A DNA stretch of 64,000 bases from Leisingera sp. ANG1 (GCF_000203975.2 NZ_AFCF02000014.1:1-64000); one strand, 5' to 3'; positions 1 to 11,079 are shown, counted from the stretch's first letter. Numbers and translations are program-made. The notes: a model not told the origin generated them from the sequence alone.

Positions 1-64
1 ATCCACAAAACCAAAACCAGGAACCAATGAAAACAACTGCGACTCGGAAGCAAAACCGCCGCCA

Positions 65-80
65 GGGAGGGCCGCCTCCC
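65..80 (-). terminator. weak candidate terminator of msrPQ
   Basis: A six-base-pair hairpin (GGGAGG / CCTCCC, four-base loop) lies about 25 bases past the msrQ stop. Read on the minus strand it is followed, after nine bases, by a short T run. The gap between stem and T run makes it a weak candidate. Nothing else recognisable lies in bases 1-105. Confidence 0.3.
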
Positions 81-105
81 GGACCCCGGGACCAGATTCT
101 CCGGA

Positions 106-747
106 CTAGGTCCGGCTGGGCGTTCCGGATGATTCCGGATGTTTGGACCGCTTCAGCACTGGCAAGCGCAGGGCCAAGAGAAGCAGGGTCAGCCCGAGGT
201 AGATCAGCGGCTCGATCTGAAACCCTTTCGACAGCATCACAAAGTGCAGGCCCCCTAGCAGCGCAGCCGCATAAGTCAGCCGGTGCAGCCGCGTCCAGGT
301 CCGGCCCAGCGCCCGCACGGACAGGTTATTCGAACTGAGCGCCAGCGGCAGCATCAGGACAAACGCCGCCATGCCGATGGTGATATAGGGCCGTTTCGCA
401 ATATCCGCGATGATCTGCCCCAGGATCTGCACATCCAGCACCAGCCAGACCAGCAGGTGGCACAGCACATAGAAGAAGCACAAAAGCCCAATTGCGCGGC
501 GGAACTTCATCAGGTTCAGCCCCGCCAGCCGCCGCAGCGGCGAGACCGCCAGCGTCAGGATCATCAGCTGCAGCGCCAGTTCCCCGTATTCATGTTCCAG
601 CGCCTTGATCGGCTCTACCCCCAGCCCGCCAGTGAGCCCTTGGTAAAACAGCCAAGGCGCGGGTAGCGCCCCGAGCAGGTAAACTGCCCAGACAGGCAGG
701 CGGCGCAGAAGCTGATTCAGTGATCCCATCCGTTGTCGCCCCCCCAT
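106..747 (-). CDS. msrQ: MsrQ, heme membrane subunit of the periplasmic methionine sulfoxide reductase
   Basis: The 213-residue protein is almost entirely hydrophobic, with about six membrane segments and several histidines inside helices (for example in FYVLCHLLVWLV, TRLHRLTYA and GGLHFVML), as expected of the ferric-reductase-like heme b protein that passes quinone-pool electrons to MsrP. The start codon shares one base with the msrP stop, so the two are translationally coupled. An in-frame ATG six codons later (base 729) is an alternative start. Identification rests on the family pattern plus the msrP neighbour. Confidence 0.93.
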   Translation of the reverse strand: MGGRQRMGSLNQLLRRLPVWAVYLLGALPAPWLFYQGLTGGLGVEPIKALEHEYGELALQLMILTLAVSPLRRLAGLNLMKFRRAIGLLCFFYVLCHLLVWLVLDVQILGQIIADIAKRPYITIGMAAFVLMLPLALSSNNLSVRALGRTWTRLHRLTYAAALLGGLHFVMLSKGFQIEPLIYLGLTLLLLALRLPVLKRSKHPESSGTPSRT

Positions 748-1652
748 TAGAAGTATTCGGCCAGGTCCATGCCTTTGTACAGAGACGCGACCTCTTCCTC
801 GTACCCGTTATACATCAGTGTCGGCTGGCGCTTGGCAAACAGCCCGCCGCCGATGCGGCGCTCGCTGGCCTGGCTCCAGCGCGGATGCGACACGTTGGGG
901 TTCACATTACTGTAGAAACCGTATTCGCGCGGGTTGGCCATGTTCCAGCTGGTGGGGGGCTCCTGATCCGTCAGGGTGATCCGCACCACAGACTTGATCG
1001 ACTTGAAGCCGTATTTCCACGGCACCACCAGCCGCAGCGGCGCGCCGTTCTGGTTGGGCAGCGGCTTACCGAAGATCCCGGTCGCCATGATCGACAGCGG
1101 GTGCATCGCCTCATCCAGGCGCAGGCCTTCGCGATAAGGCCATTCCAGCACCTTATAAGCCGTGCCGGGCATCTCCGACGGGCGGTAGAGGGTTTCAAAG
1201 GCAACGTACTTGGCCCCCTCCTGCACGCCTGCCATATTCAAGAGATCGGCCAGCTCAAATCCCTGCCAAGGCACCACCATCGACCAGGCCTCGACGCAGC
1301 GAAAGCGGTAGATGCGCTCCTCCAGCGTCAATTCCCCCAGGATCTGCTCAAGGGAATAGTCGCCCGGGCGATCCACCAGCCCGTCGATCTTCACGCTCCA
1401 AGGCTGGGTGGTCATCCGGCCGGCATAGGCCGCGGGATCACTCTTGCCGGTGCCGAACTCATAGAAATTGCAGTAGCTGGTCACCTCTTCCCAGCTGTTT
1501 GGCTCAAGCGCCTCTTCCGCCTGCGCACGGCCGCCCAGCGCTGCGGCCAGCCCGGCACCTGCCAGCCCGGCCATGATCCGGCGGCGGTTCCAGAAATCTG
1601 CTTCCGGGGTTGCATCGGCAAGGGTCAAGTCATTGGTCCAGCGGCGCGCCAT
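747..1652 (-). CDS. msrP: MsrP, Tat-exported molybdopterin methionine sulfoxide reductase
   Basis: Predicted 301 residues. The start at 1652 is chosen because AGGAG sits seven bases upstream; the frame stays open further upstream, but nothing there resembles the family. An NRRRIMAG twin-arginine motif (residues 22-29) and hydrophobic stretch ending GRAQA mark Tat export of the folded cofactor-loaded enzyme. The SUOX-type fold is recognisable, with Cys119 in [10 protein letters not shown] as the expected molybdenum ligand, followed by [10 protein letters not shown]. In this family the enzyme reduces oxidised methionine in periplasmic proteins with electrons from MsrQ, encoded directly downstream. 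Confidence 0.94.
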   Translation of the reverse strand: MARRWTNDLTLADATPEADFWNRRRIMAGLAGAGLAAALGGRAQAEEALEPNSWEEVTSYCNFYEFGTGKSDPAAYAGRMTTQPWSVKIDGLVDRPGDYSLEQILGELTLEERIYRFRCVEAWSMVVPWQGFELADLLNMAGVQEGAKYVAFETLYRPSEMPGTAYKVLEWPYREGLRLDEAMHPLSIMATGIFGKPLPNQNGAPLRLVVPWKYGFKSIKSVVRITLTDQEPPTSWNMANPREYGFYSNVNPNVSHPRWSQASERRIGGGLFAKRQPTLMYNGYEEEVASLYKGMDLAEYF

Positions 1653-1928
1653 CTGCGTCTCCTGATATTGCGGGTCTCTCCTGAGGTAACGGTCCCGGGC
1701 GCAAAACCCAAAACATATCCCGTCACGACTGCGCGAGAGATTTGTAACGTTGGAAGCCCTGCCAGTATCGAAGAAAATCCGGCCCAGGGCGCCCCTGCTG
1801 ACGCAAATGTGAAGCGGCCCAGCGCCCAATGGCCGGAAAATGCGCTGTGGCCGGACATTTCCTCGCTGCACCCAGTGCACGGTTTCACTATGCTGGCTGG
1901 AAATCAAAACCGCTCCGGGCAGACTAAG

Positions 1929-2495
1929 ATGAAATCCCTAATTGCACCGCTGATGATGCTTGCCGCCGCCGTCCTGACAGGCTGCGCCAGCGCCCCCACG
2001 GCCACCAGGACCGATGTCGAGGCCCTGTCCCTCGCCATCCAGTCTCTGGATCCGCAGGTGGATGCAGATGAGGCCCGCCGCGCGGCGGAGATCGCTTACA
2101 GCCACTCTGCCCGGCTGGCAGAGCAGTACAATGTCACCACCTCGCCGATCATCCACAACACGCTGGTGAACAGCGGCGTCAAGGAGCGCGGCATCTGCGT
2201 GCATTACGCCGAGGACATGCAGGCGCGTCTCAACCAGGAGAATTTCCAGACGCTATCGATGCTGCGCGCCATTGCCGAGCCGAAGAATGAGTTCCGCATC
2301 GACCATTCCACCGCGGTGATCGCGGCCAAGGGCGACGGTATTTACGAGGGCATCGTGCTCGACCCCTGGCGCTATGGCGGCAAGCTTTACTGGTCAGAGA
2401 CCACCGAAGACCCGCGGTACAACTGGGAACCGAGGTTAAAAGTTCTGCGACGTAAGTATGAGCGCAAGATGGCCAAGGAGGCCGCGGCTGGTTAA
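1929..2495 (+). CDS. putative lipoprotein of unknown function
   Basis: 188 residues beginning with a lipoprotein signal peptide: [19 protein letters not shown], with the lipobox LTGC placing the lipidated cysteine at residue 19. The mature part is soluble and has an [10 protein letters not shown] segment and a C-terminal part rich in W, Y and basic residues. I recognise no catalytic motif and assign no function beyond envelope anchoring. It is transcribed away from msrP across a 276-base intergenic region in which I see no strong palindrome. The downstream AraC gene is convergent. Confidence 0.8.
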   Translation: MKSLIAPLMMLAAAVLTGCASAPTATRTDVEALSLAIQSLDPQVDADEARRAAEIAYSHSARLAEQYNVTTSPIIHNTLVNSGVKERGICVHYAEDMQARLNQENFQTLSMLRAIAEPKNEFRIDHSTAVIAAKGDGIYEGIVLDPWRYGGKLYWSETTEDPRYNWEPRLKVLRRKYERKMAKEAAAG

Positions 2496-2511
2496 GCCGC
2501 CTTCAGCGCAG

Positions 2512-3441
2512 CTAGAGACCTGCCGCCAAGGCTGCCGCCCGGAACTGGCCAGGCGTCAGCCCGTATTCCTTCTTGAAGGCGCTGATAAAATTGGATGTGC
2601 TTTCGTACCCCGCCGCCAGACCAATACTGGTAATCGCATCGTCGGTGCTTTCCAGCATCTTCCTTGCCTGATCCAGCCGGCGTTGCTTGCGCCATTTTGC
2701 GGGGGACGCACCGAAGATCCGCCGGAACTCCCGGTTGAAAGTTGGAACTGAGCGCCCGGACAGCGCCGCCAGGTCCGCGGTGCGCAAATCATGATCCAGG
2801 TAAGCTCGGGCGACATGAGCAACCGAGCGATGGTGCTGAGTGCCCAAACTGCCCGCGAGCGTATCGGCCAGCTTGCTGCGGTCATGCAGCAAGGCAAGCA
2901 GCATGATCAGTTCAACCAGTTTCAGGCGCGCCAGATCGGCATCCACCTGCAAGCTGTCGTAGACCTGCACGATGCCGCTCATGAAGGCTGCCAGGCTTTG
3001 ACTCGCTGGAACGGTTGCCAGACCTGCCTGTTCAGCTGCCTGCCCGCCGCCCAATCGTGGCAGCACATCGCTGACCAGCGCCGGGGACAGAAAGATCATC
3101 ATAGCTTCCAACGGGCCATCATGGCTGCGGAAATCAGACTGCAAACGAACATTCGGTGGAATGATGACAAGTTCGCCTGCTTGGATTTCAGTGCAGGCTC
3201 CGCCAGTGTCAAAAAAACGCTCACGCCCCTTCAGCAAGTAGCAAATACAGATTTCGCTGCAGACAAATTCCAAGTCCCGCAGATCTGCGTGCAAAACCTT
3301 ATGCAACAGCCGGCCATGCCTGCTCGACAGGATTTCCCTGGTAAAGGAAAAGGCCGCCAAAGCCTCAGGAATAACAATCAGCTTGTTCTGTGTGCGGGTC
3401 ACGCGACTGTTCCACAGGTTGTTCCGTGCAGGCCGCGGCAA
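2512..3441 (-). CDS. AraC/XylS-family transcriptional regulator
   Basis: About 309 residues with an N-terminal cupin-like sensor half (PPNVRLQSDF region) and a C-terminal double helix-turn-helix (about residues 210-305). The latter includes SGRSVPTFNREFRRIFGASPAKW and the second helix region AAGYESTSNFISAFKKEYG, both typical of the family. The start is uncertain: the codon at 3441 is TTG and a GTG at 3402 is an alternative, neither with a strong ribosome site. It is divergent from the monooxygenase-fold gene at 3574 with 132 bases between them, which makes that gene its likeliest target. Effector unknown. Confidence 0.9.
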   Translation of the reverse strand: MPRPARNNLWNSRVTRTQNKLIVIPEALAAFSFTREILSSRHGRLLHKVLHADLRDLEFVCSEICICYLLKGRERFFDTGGACTEIQAGELVIIPPNVRLQSDFRSHDGPLEAMMIFLSPALVSDVLPRLGGGQAAEQAGLATVPASQSLAAFMSGIVQVYDSLQVDADLARLKLVELIMLLALLHDRSKLADTLAGSLGTQHHRSVAHVARAYLDHDLRTADLAALSGRSVPTFNREFRRIFGASPAKWRKQRRLDQARKMLESTDDAITSIGLAAGYESTSNFISAFKKEYGLTPGQFRAAALAAGL

Positions 3442-3480
3442 GCAGCTTTTTACACATACCGCAAACTAATGAAGGTTTCT

Positions 3481-3509
3481 GATCCGATTGCAATATCCTT
3501 GATCGGATC
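3481..3509. promoter_or_regulatory. inverted repeat, candidate operator
   Basis: Perfect 8-base arms GATCCGAT (3481-3488) and ATCGGATC (3502-3509) are separated by 13 bases in the space between the AraC-type regulator and its divergent neighbour. Centre spacing of about two helical turns fits a dimeric regulator. AraC proteins more often bind direct repeats, so the link to that protein is inference. Confidence 0.4.
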
Positions 3510-3573
3510 GCGTTAGCGGCGGCTGGGCACTGCAGGCAAAGAACGGGTCATCCAATGAGAAAAGGAGACCCCG

Positions 3574-3864
3574 ATGAGCATTTGGGTAACGCTTGAGATG
3601 GAAGTGGCCGAAGGACAGTTCGAAAAACTGGAACCCTTCCTGGCGGAACGATTGCCGGCAGTGCGCGGCTTTGACGGCGCCCTGTCAGTCACTGTCTATT
3701 ATGACGAGGAAACACGCAGCCTGCTGATTGCCGAAGAGTGGCTCTCCAAAGCGCATCATGCCAGCTACATCCAGGCAATTTCCGAAAACGGCGTCATGAA
3801 CCAGCTTGTCTCCTTCATGACTGCGCCTCCAAAGGTGCAGTACTTCAAGAGGCTGGTAATCTAG
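3574..3864 (+). CDS. antibiotic biosynthesis monooxygenase (ABM) fold protein, putative quinol monooxygenase
   Basis: 96 residues, the usual length of a single ABM ferredoxin-like domain, with MSIWVTLEMEVAEGQ at the first strand, a central FDGALSVTVYYDEE, and IAEEWLSKAHHASYIQAI. Members of this fold act as cofactor-free quinol or polyketide oxygenases, or as heme-degrading enzymes; the substrate cannot be read from sequence. AGGAG lies upstream of the ATG. Its stop codon overlaps by one base the GTG start of a small Tat-signal protein, so the pair is coupled. The divergent AraC regulator probably controls it. Confidence 0.8.
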   Translation: MSIWVTLEMEVAEGQFEKLEPFLAERLPAVRGFDGALSVTVYYDEETRSLLIAEEWLSKAHHASYIQAISENGVMNQLVSFMTAPPKVQYFKRLVI

Positions 3865-4145
3865 TGGCAGGAACCTGCGCCGGCATTTCGCGCCGTGATT
3901 TCATGGCCAGCACCGTTGCAACGGCTGTGGCAGTTGGCACGCTTCCATCAATTGCTTCAGCGGCAGCTACGGCAGAAGTGCGGTTCCGTTTCGTGAAACT
4001 CCGCAAGTCCAGCACCGCAGGGTATCTGCAGGAACTGCGCCAGAACCAGTCGTCCTTCAGCCAACTGGTACTGGAAGGTGAGGGCTATTGCCTGGTTCTC
4101 GCCGGCGAGCGCTCCCACACCGGTGCGCAGCGCCTGGAGCTGTAA
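3864..4145 (+). CDS. small Tat-exported protein of unknown function
   Basis: Predicted 93 residues from a GTG start that shares its G with the TAG stop of the preceding gene. Residues 9-14 read SRRDFM, a near-consensus twin-arginine motif, followed by a hydrophobic alanine/valine stretch and an ASA cleavage site near residue 33. The mature chain would be only about 60 residues, ending GERSHTGAQRLEL. Tat export normally implies a folded or cofactor-bearing cargo, or travel with a partner. No family recognised. The coupling suggests it works with the monooxygenase-fold protein, which itself lacks a signal. Confidence 0.65.
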   Translation: MAGTCAGISRRDFMASTVATAVAVGTLPSIASAAATAEVRFRFVKLRKSSTAGYLQELRQNQSSFSQLVLEGEGYCLVLAGERSHTGAQRLEL

Positions 4146-4163
4146 CGCACCTCTTCGCAAATC

Positions 4164-4191
4164 AAAGGCCCGCCATCTCTGGCGGGCCTTT
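4164..4191. terminator. bidirectional intrinsic terminator between convergent genes
   Basis: A 12-base-pair perfect stem (AAAGGCCCGCCA / TGGCGGGCCTTT) with a TCTC loop lies between the Tat-signal gene and clpB, which converge. The A and T ends of the stem give a short T run in both directions. Confidence 0.85.
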
Positions 4192-4206
4192 CTCAATCTC
4201 TACCTC

Positions 4207-6825
<2,619 letters not shown>

Positions 6826-7163
6826 CTTGCTCTCCTTTTTCAAGCGCCCTGTCTTTGGCAGCGCCCGCTAGGCGGCACGCCCCGGTCCGGGCCTCAAGGT
6901 TCAATTTGGGAAGCGATCCTGCCGCTTCAACCCATACTCGCCGGAAAAGGTGAGCAAATCCCTGACCTGCGTCAACTTTATACCCGGACGCCCCCCCCAG
7001 GCGCAGCCGCGCCGCGCACCAGCGCGGCGCCATGCCCAAAACTGTAATCTGTCCCGCCGGGACAGCTTCAGTTGCGGGAGCACCCCGCTGCGCCTTGCCG
7101 AACCGCCGCCCCTTGCGTATGAAACGCCAGTTTCACGCCGAACCGCCACCAAAGGACCCCGCC
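6826..7163. other. clpB-pyrF intergenic region
   Basis: These 338 bases separate the divergent clpB and pyrF genes. The clpB side holds the ribosome site and the heat-shock promoter candidate listed separately. The rest is GC-rich with a C8 run near 6992. Short open frames here, including an upstream extension of pyrF, lack ribosome sites and family similarity. Confidence 0.6.
6903..6930 (-). promoter_or_regulatory. candidate heat-shock sigma-32 promoter of clpB
   Basis: On the minus strand TTGAAG (6930-6925) is followed after 14 bases by CCCAAATT (6910-6903). This resembles the CTTGAAA / CCCCATnT sigma-32 pattern and lies about 80 bases before the clpB start. The -10 match is partial, so this is a suggestion supported by the known heat regulation of clpB. 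Confidence 0.3.
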
Positions 7164-7880
7164 ATGACCCAAGCCCCGCGCGCCGACGACCGCCTGATTG
7201 TTGCCATGGATGTCCCCAATGCGCTGGACGGTCTGAAACTCGCCGAACAGCTCGGCGATGCGGTCTCCTTCTACAAAATCGGCCTTGGCATGCTCACCGG
7301 CGGCGGCCTGGCGCTGGCCAATGAGCTCAAGCAGGAGCACGGCAAGCGCATCTTCCTCGACATGAAACTGTTCGACATCGGCGCCACCGTGGAAAGCGCA
7401 GTGCGGGGCTTGGCGCAGTTCGACCTCGACTTCCTCACCGTGCATGGCGACCCCTATGTGGTGCGCGCGGCCAAGGAAGGCGCGGCCGGCAAGGACCTCA
7501 AGATCCTCGCCGTCACCATCCTGACCTCGCTCGACCGTCAGGACCTGGACGGGGCGCTGATCAAGGACGGCGCAGTGCAGGACCTGGTGCTGGAACGCGC
7601 AGGCAATGCCTTTGCCGCGGGCGCCGACGGCGTCATCGCCAGCCCGCAGGAGGCCGCCCTGATCCGCGCCCTGCCCGAGGCTGAAGGCAAGCTGATCGTC
7701 ACCCCAGGCGTGCGCCCGGCCGGTGCGGACCTGGGCGACCAGAAGCGCGTCGCCACCCCGGCCAGCGCCATTGCAGACGGCGCTGACCATATCGTGGTGG
7801 GCCGTCCGATCTGGAAAGCGGACAGCCCGCGCGCCGCAGCCGAAGCCATCCTGGCGGAGCTGGCAGGCGTAAAGGCGTAA
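7164..7880 (+). CDS. pyrF: orotidine 5'-phosphate decarboxylase
   Basis: 238 residues from the ATG at 7164 (MTQAPRADDRLIVAMDVP). The frame is open further upstream, but the family begins here. The catalytic D-x-K-x-x-D signature is FLDMKLFDIGAT, and phosphate-binding segments TPGVRP and HIVVGRPI near the C terminus complete the TIM barrel. It decarboxylates OMP to UMP in the last step of pyrimidine synthesis. No pyrimidine neighbours are visible; it appears monocistronic. Confidence 0.96.
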   Translation: MTQAPRADDRLIVAMDVPNALDGLKLAEQLGDAVSFYKIGLGMLTGGGLALANELKQEHGKRIFLDMKLFDIGATVESAVRGLAQFDLDFLTVHGDPYVVRAAKEGAAGKDLKILAVTILTSLDRQDLDGALIKDGAVQDLVLERAGNAFAAGADGVIASPQEAALIRALPEAEGKLIVTPGVRPAGADLGDQKRVATPASAIADGADHIVVGRPIWKADSPRAAAEAILAELAGVKA

Positions 7881-7951
7881 CAAGCCATACCGCTTCCGGC
7901 ACAGACAGCAACGGGTGTATCGCCTTGCTGCAAGCTCTCCTCCCATCAGAT

Positions 7952-7968
7952 TGCCTAAAAATTAGGCA
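7952..7968. promoter_or_regulatory. 17-base palindrome, candidate operator
   Basis: TGCCTAAAAATTAGGCA: perfect seven-base arms around AAA, about 70 bases past pyrF. The AT-rich core inside GC-rich DNA suggests a regulator site rather than a terminator, since no T run follows. No regulator is identified. Confidence 0.4.
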
Positions 7969-8027
7969 GAAAGAAAAATGTGCGGCAGGTGCACCATTTC
8001 CCGGCCAGGCGCCTTACCGCCCGCCGG

Positions 8028-8040
8028 TGACGTAACGTCA
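8028..8040. promoter_or_regulatory. 13-base palindrome, candidate operator
   Basis: TGACGTAACGTCA: six-base perfect arms around a single A. It resembles a site for a small dimeric regulator; there is no gene start close by on either strand, so its target is unclear. Confidence 0.3.
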
Positions 8041-8236
8041 AGTTGCTCTTTTCGCTGACGAAACCCGCAGTCAGGGCTATTTCTGCGCCAAATCGTCCTG
8101 TGCCTCAAAAAGCACACCCGCCAAACCCGCAGCCAATGCACGGCCCCGCAAACTTTGCGAAACAGCGCCATGTGGGAGATTCTCATATTGAGACACTCCC
8201 CAGACGGGCTTTTCTTCCTGAGACCCGTCACCTTTC

Positions 8237-8267
8237 CCCCCGCACACCAGCGGGGGATCTTTCTTTT
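8237..8267 (+). terminator. orphan plus-strand terminator
   Basis: A seven-base-pair stem CCCCCGC / GCGGGGG with loop ACACCA is followed by ATCTTTCTTTT. The T-rich tail is on the plus strand, yet the nearest plus gene (pyrF) ends some 355 bases earlier and the next gene runs the other way. Confidence 0.55.
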
Positions 8268-8276
8268 CAGCCGCAG

Positions 8277-8699
8277 TCACACTGGCCGCACCGCAAGATA
8301 TTCCCGCAGCCGGTCCGCAAAATGCGGTACTGCCATCGGGTGTGCGCAATAGGTCTCTGGCGCCATCAGCGCCCAGCCCTGCCCCTCATCCCCGAACCGA
8401 ACCGCGCTGACTGTCTCAGCAGGCAGATGCGCAGCAAAGAACCAGACCCGCCCGTGCGGCCGCTGGTACGCTCTGGACCAGATCAGCAGATCAGGCTTCA
8501 GCACCAACCCCACCTCTTCATAGGTCTCGCGCAGCGCGCAGGCTGCCGGGCTTTCACCCGACTCACGCCCCCCGCCCGGCAGATCCCAATGCCCGGGATA
8601 GGGAATATCCGGCTTGTCATCGCGCTGGATGACCAGCAGATCCTGCCCCAGAAACACCGCCAGCTTTGCGCCGGCAAAATCTTCGCCTGCTGTTGTCAT
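8277..8699 (-). CDS. Nudix hydrolase
   Basis: 140 residues with a full Nudix box, GGGRESGESPAACALRETYEEVGL, in which GGG(x)nE...RETYEEVG gives the metal-binding REUXEEXGU core. The family hydrolyses nucleoside diphosphates linked to another moiety, such as damaged dNTPs, NADH or ADP-ribose. Flanking residues (WDLPGG, PHGRVWFFAA) do not fix the substrate. It diverges from dinB with a 91-base gap, so a nucleotide-pool cleaning role next to a translesion polymerase is attractive but only inference. Confidence 0.9.
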   Translation of the reverse strand: MTTAGEDFAGAKLAVFLGQDLLVIQRDDKPDIPYPGHWDLPGGGRESGESPAACALRETYEEVGLVLKPDLLIWSRAYQRPHGRVWFFAAHLPAETVSAVRFGDEGQGWALMAPETYCAHPMAVPHFADRLREYLAVRPV

Positions 8700-8790
8700 G
8701 ATCTGTCACTTGGCAACCGGCCGCGCTAAAGACAAGCCTTCCGCCGCAAGTTAAACTTGCCCATCCAGGACCACAGCCCGCCGTCCCTCA

Positions 8791-10044
8791 ATGCACGCCC
8801 TTTGCCGAGACTGCCTCAGCCAGATCGCCCCTGCCCGGCGCTGCCCCCATTGCGGCAGCCCGCGGATCAAGGCGCATGCGGAGCTGTTTGCCCTCACCAT
8901 CGCCCACATGGATTGCGACGCCTTCTATGCCAGCGTCGAAAAACGCGACAATCCGGAGCTCGCCACCAAGCCGGTGATCATCGGCGGCGGCAAGCGCGGC
9001 GTGGTTTCCACCGCCTGCTATGTCGCCCGTATCCGAGGCGTGCGCTCTGCCATGCCGATGTTCCAGGCGCTGAAGCTCTGCCCTGACGCCGTGGTGATCA
9101 AGCCGCGGATGAGCGTCTACGTCGAGGTCAGCCGCGAGATTCGCAAGATGATGAACGAACTGACCCCGGACGTGGAGCCGCTGTCGCTGGACGAGGCCTT
9201 CATGGACCTCACCGGCACCGAAAAGCTGCACGGCGCGCCGCCCGCAGTGATGCTGGCCCGGCTGGTCAAGCGCATGAAGGATGAGCTGGGTGTCACCGGC
9301 TCCATCGGCCTTTCACACAACAAGTTCCTGGCCAAGGTTGCCTCCGACCTCGACAAGCCGCGCGGCTTTTCGGTGATCGGCAAGTCCGAGACGGGTGATT
9401 TCCTGCGTGAAAAACCAGTGCGGCTGATCTGGGGCATCGGCCCTGCCGCCCAGGAAAGCCTGGACAAGGCCGGCATCCGCACCTTCTCCGACCTCTTGCG
9501 CTGGGACCGCGAGGCCCTGCACGTCCGCTTCGGTTCCATGGGCGACCGGCTCTGGCATCTGGCCCGCGGCCAGGACCGGCGCCGGGTCTCGGCGCATGAG
9601 CCGATCAAGTCGATCTCCAATGAGACCACCTTCTTTGAGGATACCGCCAGTCTGGAGGTGCTCGACGGCCACCTGTGGCGGCTGGCTGAGAAAGTGTCGG
9701 ACCGGGCCAAGGCGCGGGAGCTGGCGGGCCGGGTGGTGACGCTCAAGCTGAAACGCGCCAACCATTCGGCACTGACCCGGCGCGTGACCCTGCGCAGCCC
9801 GACCCAGATTGCAGACCGCATCTACCGCACCGCCCGCGGCCTGCTGGATCAGGTCGGCGACGAAGGCCCCTACCGGCTACTGGGCTGCGGGATATCAGAC
9901 CTGGTTCCCGAATCGCACGCTGATGAAACCGGCGACCTCTTGGACCCGAATGCGGGCAAACGGGCAGAGGCCGAACGCGCCACGGATGCCATCCGCAAGA
10001 GATTCGGCGACAGCGCCATCCTGAAAGGCCGCGCCCTGCGCTGA
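8791..10044 (+). CDS. dinB: DNA polymerase IV (Y family) with N-terminal zinc-ribbon extension
   Basis: 417 residues. The catalytic core begins IAHMDCDAFYASVE (residue 38 onward) and has SLDEAFMD with the second carboxylates, then thumb and little-finger domains. Before the core is a roughly 35-residue extension with CRDC and CPHC (Cys 5, 8, 18, 21), a probable zinc ribbon found in many alphaproteobacterial copies. It performs error-prone translesion synthesis and is usually LexA-controlled; I found no clear LexA site. The C terminus ends KGRALR with no obvious clamp motif in the last residues. Confidence 0.95.
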   Translation: MHALCRDCLSQIAPARRCPHCGSPRIKAHAELFALTIAHMDCDAFYASVEKRDNPELATKPVIIGGGKRGVVSTACYVARIRGVRSAMPMFQALKLCPDAVVIKPRMSVYVEVSREIRKMMNELTPDVEPLSLDEAFMDLTGTEKLHGAPPAVMLARLVKRMKDELGVTGSIGLSHNKFLAKVASDLDKPRGFSVIGKSETGDFLREKPVRLIWGIGPAAQESLDKAGIRTFSDLLRWDREALHVRFGSMGDRLWHLARGQDRRRVSAHEPIKSISNETTFFEDTASLEVLDGHLWRLAEKVSDRAKARELAGRVVTLKLKRANHSALTRRVTLRSPTQIADRIYRTARGLLDQVGDEGPYRLLGCGISDLVPESHADETGDLLDPNAGKRAEAERATDAIRKRFGDSAILKGRALR

Positions 10045-10055
10045 AGGTGACGCAG

Positions 10056-10916
10056 CTACTCCGCTGCCAGCGGCAGCTCCTCCCGCCCGATTGCCGCAAT
10101 TTCGGCCACCACTTGGCGCAGCAGCTGCTGCAGCGCTTCAAAATTCGCATTGGGCCGGATATTGGCCTCGTCCATATAAAGCGCCCGGTCGATCTCGATC
10201 TGCACCGCGTGCTGGCGCCGCGAAGGGCGGCCATAAGTCTGGGCGATATAAGCCCCGGCAAAGGGCGTGTTGCGCGCCACCTTCAGCCCGGCTGCGGCAA
10301 AAGCCGCCTCAATCCGGTCAACAACTCTGCTGTCCGCGGCTGCCCCGAACCGGTCGCCCAGCACGATCTCCGGCCTGCCCGTGCCTTGCGGTGCCATCGC
10401 CTCCACCGCTTCGTGCGGCATCGAATGGCAATCCACCAGAATCGCCTGCCCGAACTGCCGGTGCGACTGATCCAACAGCCCCTTCAGCGCCTTGTGGTAA
10501 GGCTGCCAGCAGTCCTTGATCCGCCGCTCCGCCTCCGCCCGCGGCAGCTTGCCGCTGTAGATCGCCCGGCCATTGGCCACCACCCGCGGAATCACCCCAA
10601 GTCCAGAGGCCACCCGCGGATTCTGGCCGCGCCGCTGCACCCCTTCGATCACCGCCGGGTCCAGCTCATCCGGCGCGCGGTTCAGATCCAGATAGGCCCT
10701 TGGCTTCAGGGCCCGCAGCAGCGGCGCCCCAAACTCCGGCGCTGCCCGGAACAGCTGGTCCACAAAGGCATCTTCTGAGCTGCGGATCTCTTTCCGCCCC
10801 AGAATCGACTGTGACAGAAAGGAATCGGAATAGTCCGCGCCGCTGTGCGGAGAGGCAAAAACCACTGCCGAGGCCAGTTTCTGCGGGGAAATCACGGAAA
10901 ACGCTGTATCAGGCAT
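10056..10916 (-). CDS. N-formylglutamate amidohydrolase family protein
   Basis: 286 residues. Motifs typical of the family are FASPHSGADY near the N terminus, LKPRAYLDLNRAPDELD, VDCHSMPH and QHAVQIEIDRALYMDE, which supply the metal and substrate ligands. Members hydrolyse N-formyl-glutamate to glutamate and formate in histidine degradation, or related formylated acids. No hut genes are in the window, so the exact role is open. Convergent with dinB across 11 bases; AGCAAGG precedes the ATG. Confidence 0.9.
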   Translation of the reverse strand: MPDTAFSVISPQKLASAVVFASPHSGADYSDSFLSQSILGRKEIRSSEDAFVDQLFRAAPEFGAPLLRALKPRAYLDLNRAPDELDPAVIEGVQRRGQNPRVASGLGVIPRVVANGRAIYSGKLPRAEAERRIKDCWQPYHKALKGLLDQSHRQFGQAILVDCHSMPHEAVEAMAPQGTGRPEIVLGDRFGAAADSRVVDRIEAAFAAAGLKVARNTPFAGAYIAQTYGRPSRRQHAVQIEIDRALYMDEANIRPNANFEALQQLLRQVVAEIAAIGREELPLAAE

Positions 10917-11079
10917 CCTTGCTCCGGTGCTTCTTGTGCAAGAAACAGCATATCGCGGAAATTTCTGCGGTCAAAAGCTCTTGCGCACGCCGGCGACTCT
11001 ATTTATAGACCCCCTCACCGGCGCGGCACCCCGCGCCCCTTTCACTTCTAAGGGGCAGGAACGCAGCGCAGGCCAGAGT

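Larger units (their letters stand above)
7881..8276. other. pyrF to Nudix intergenic region with orphan palindromes
   Basis: No convincing gene lies in these 396 bases; open frames on both strands have atypical composition and no ribosome site. The region contains two perfect palindromes (7952-7968 and 8028-8040) and a plus-strand terminator-like hairpin near 8237. That hairpin is too far from pyrF to be its obvious terminator. A small RNA running from about 8040 to 8267 is possible but unproven. Confidence 0.5.

Noticed and set aside
720-1928. Upstream extension of the lipoprotein frame through msrP
   Set aside because: The real start at 1929 gives a complete lipoprotein signal peptide; the extension is antisense to msrP.
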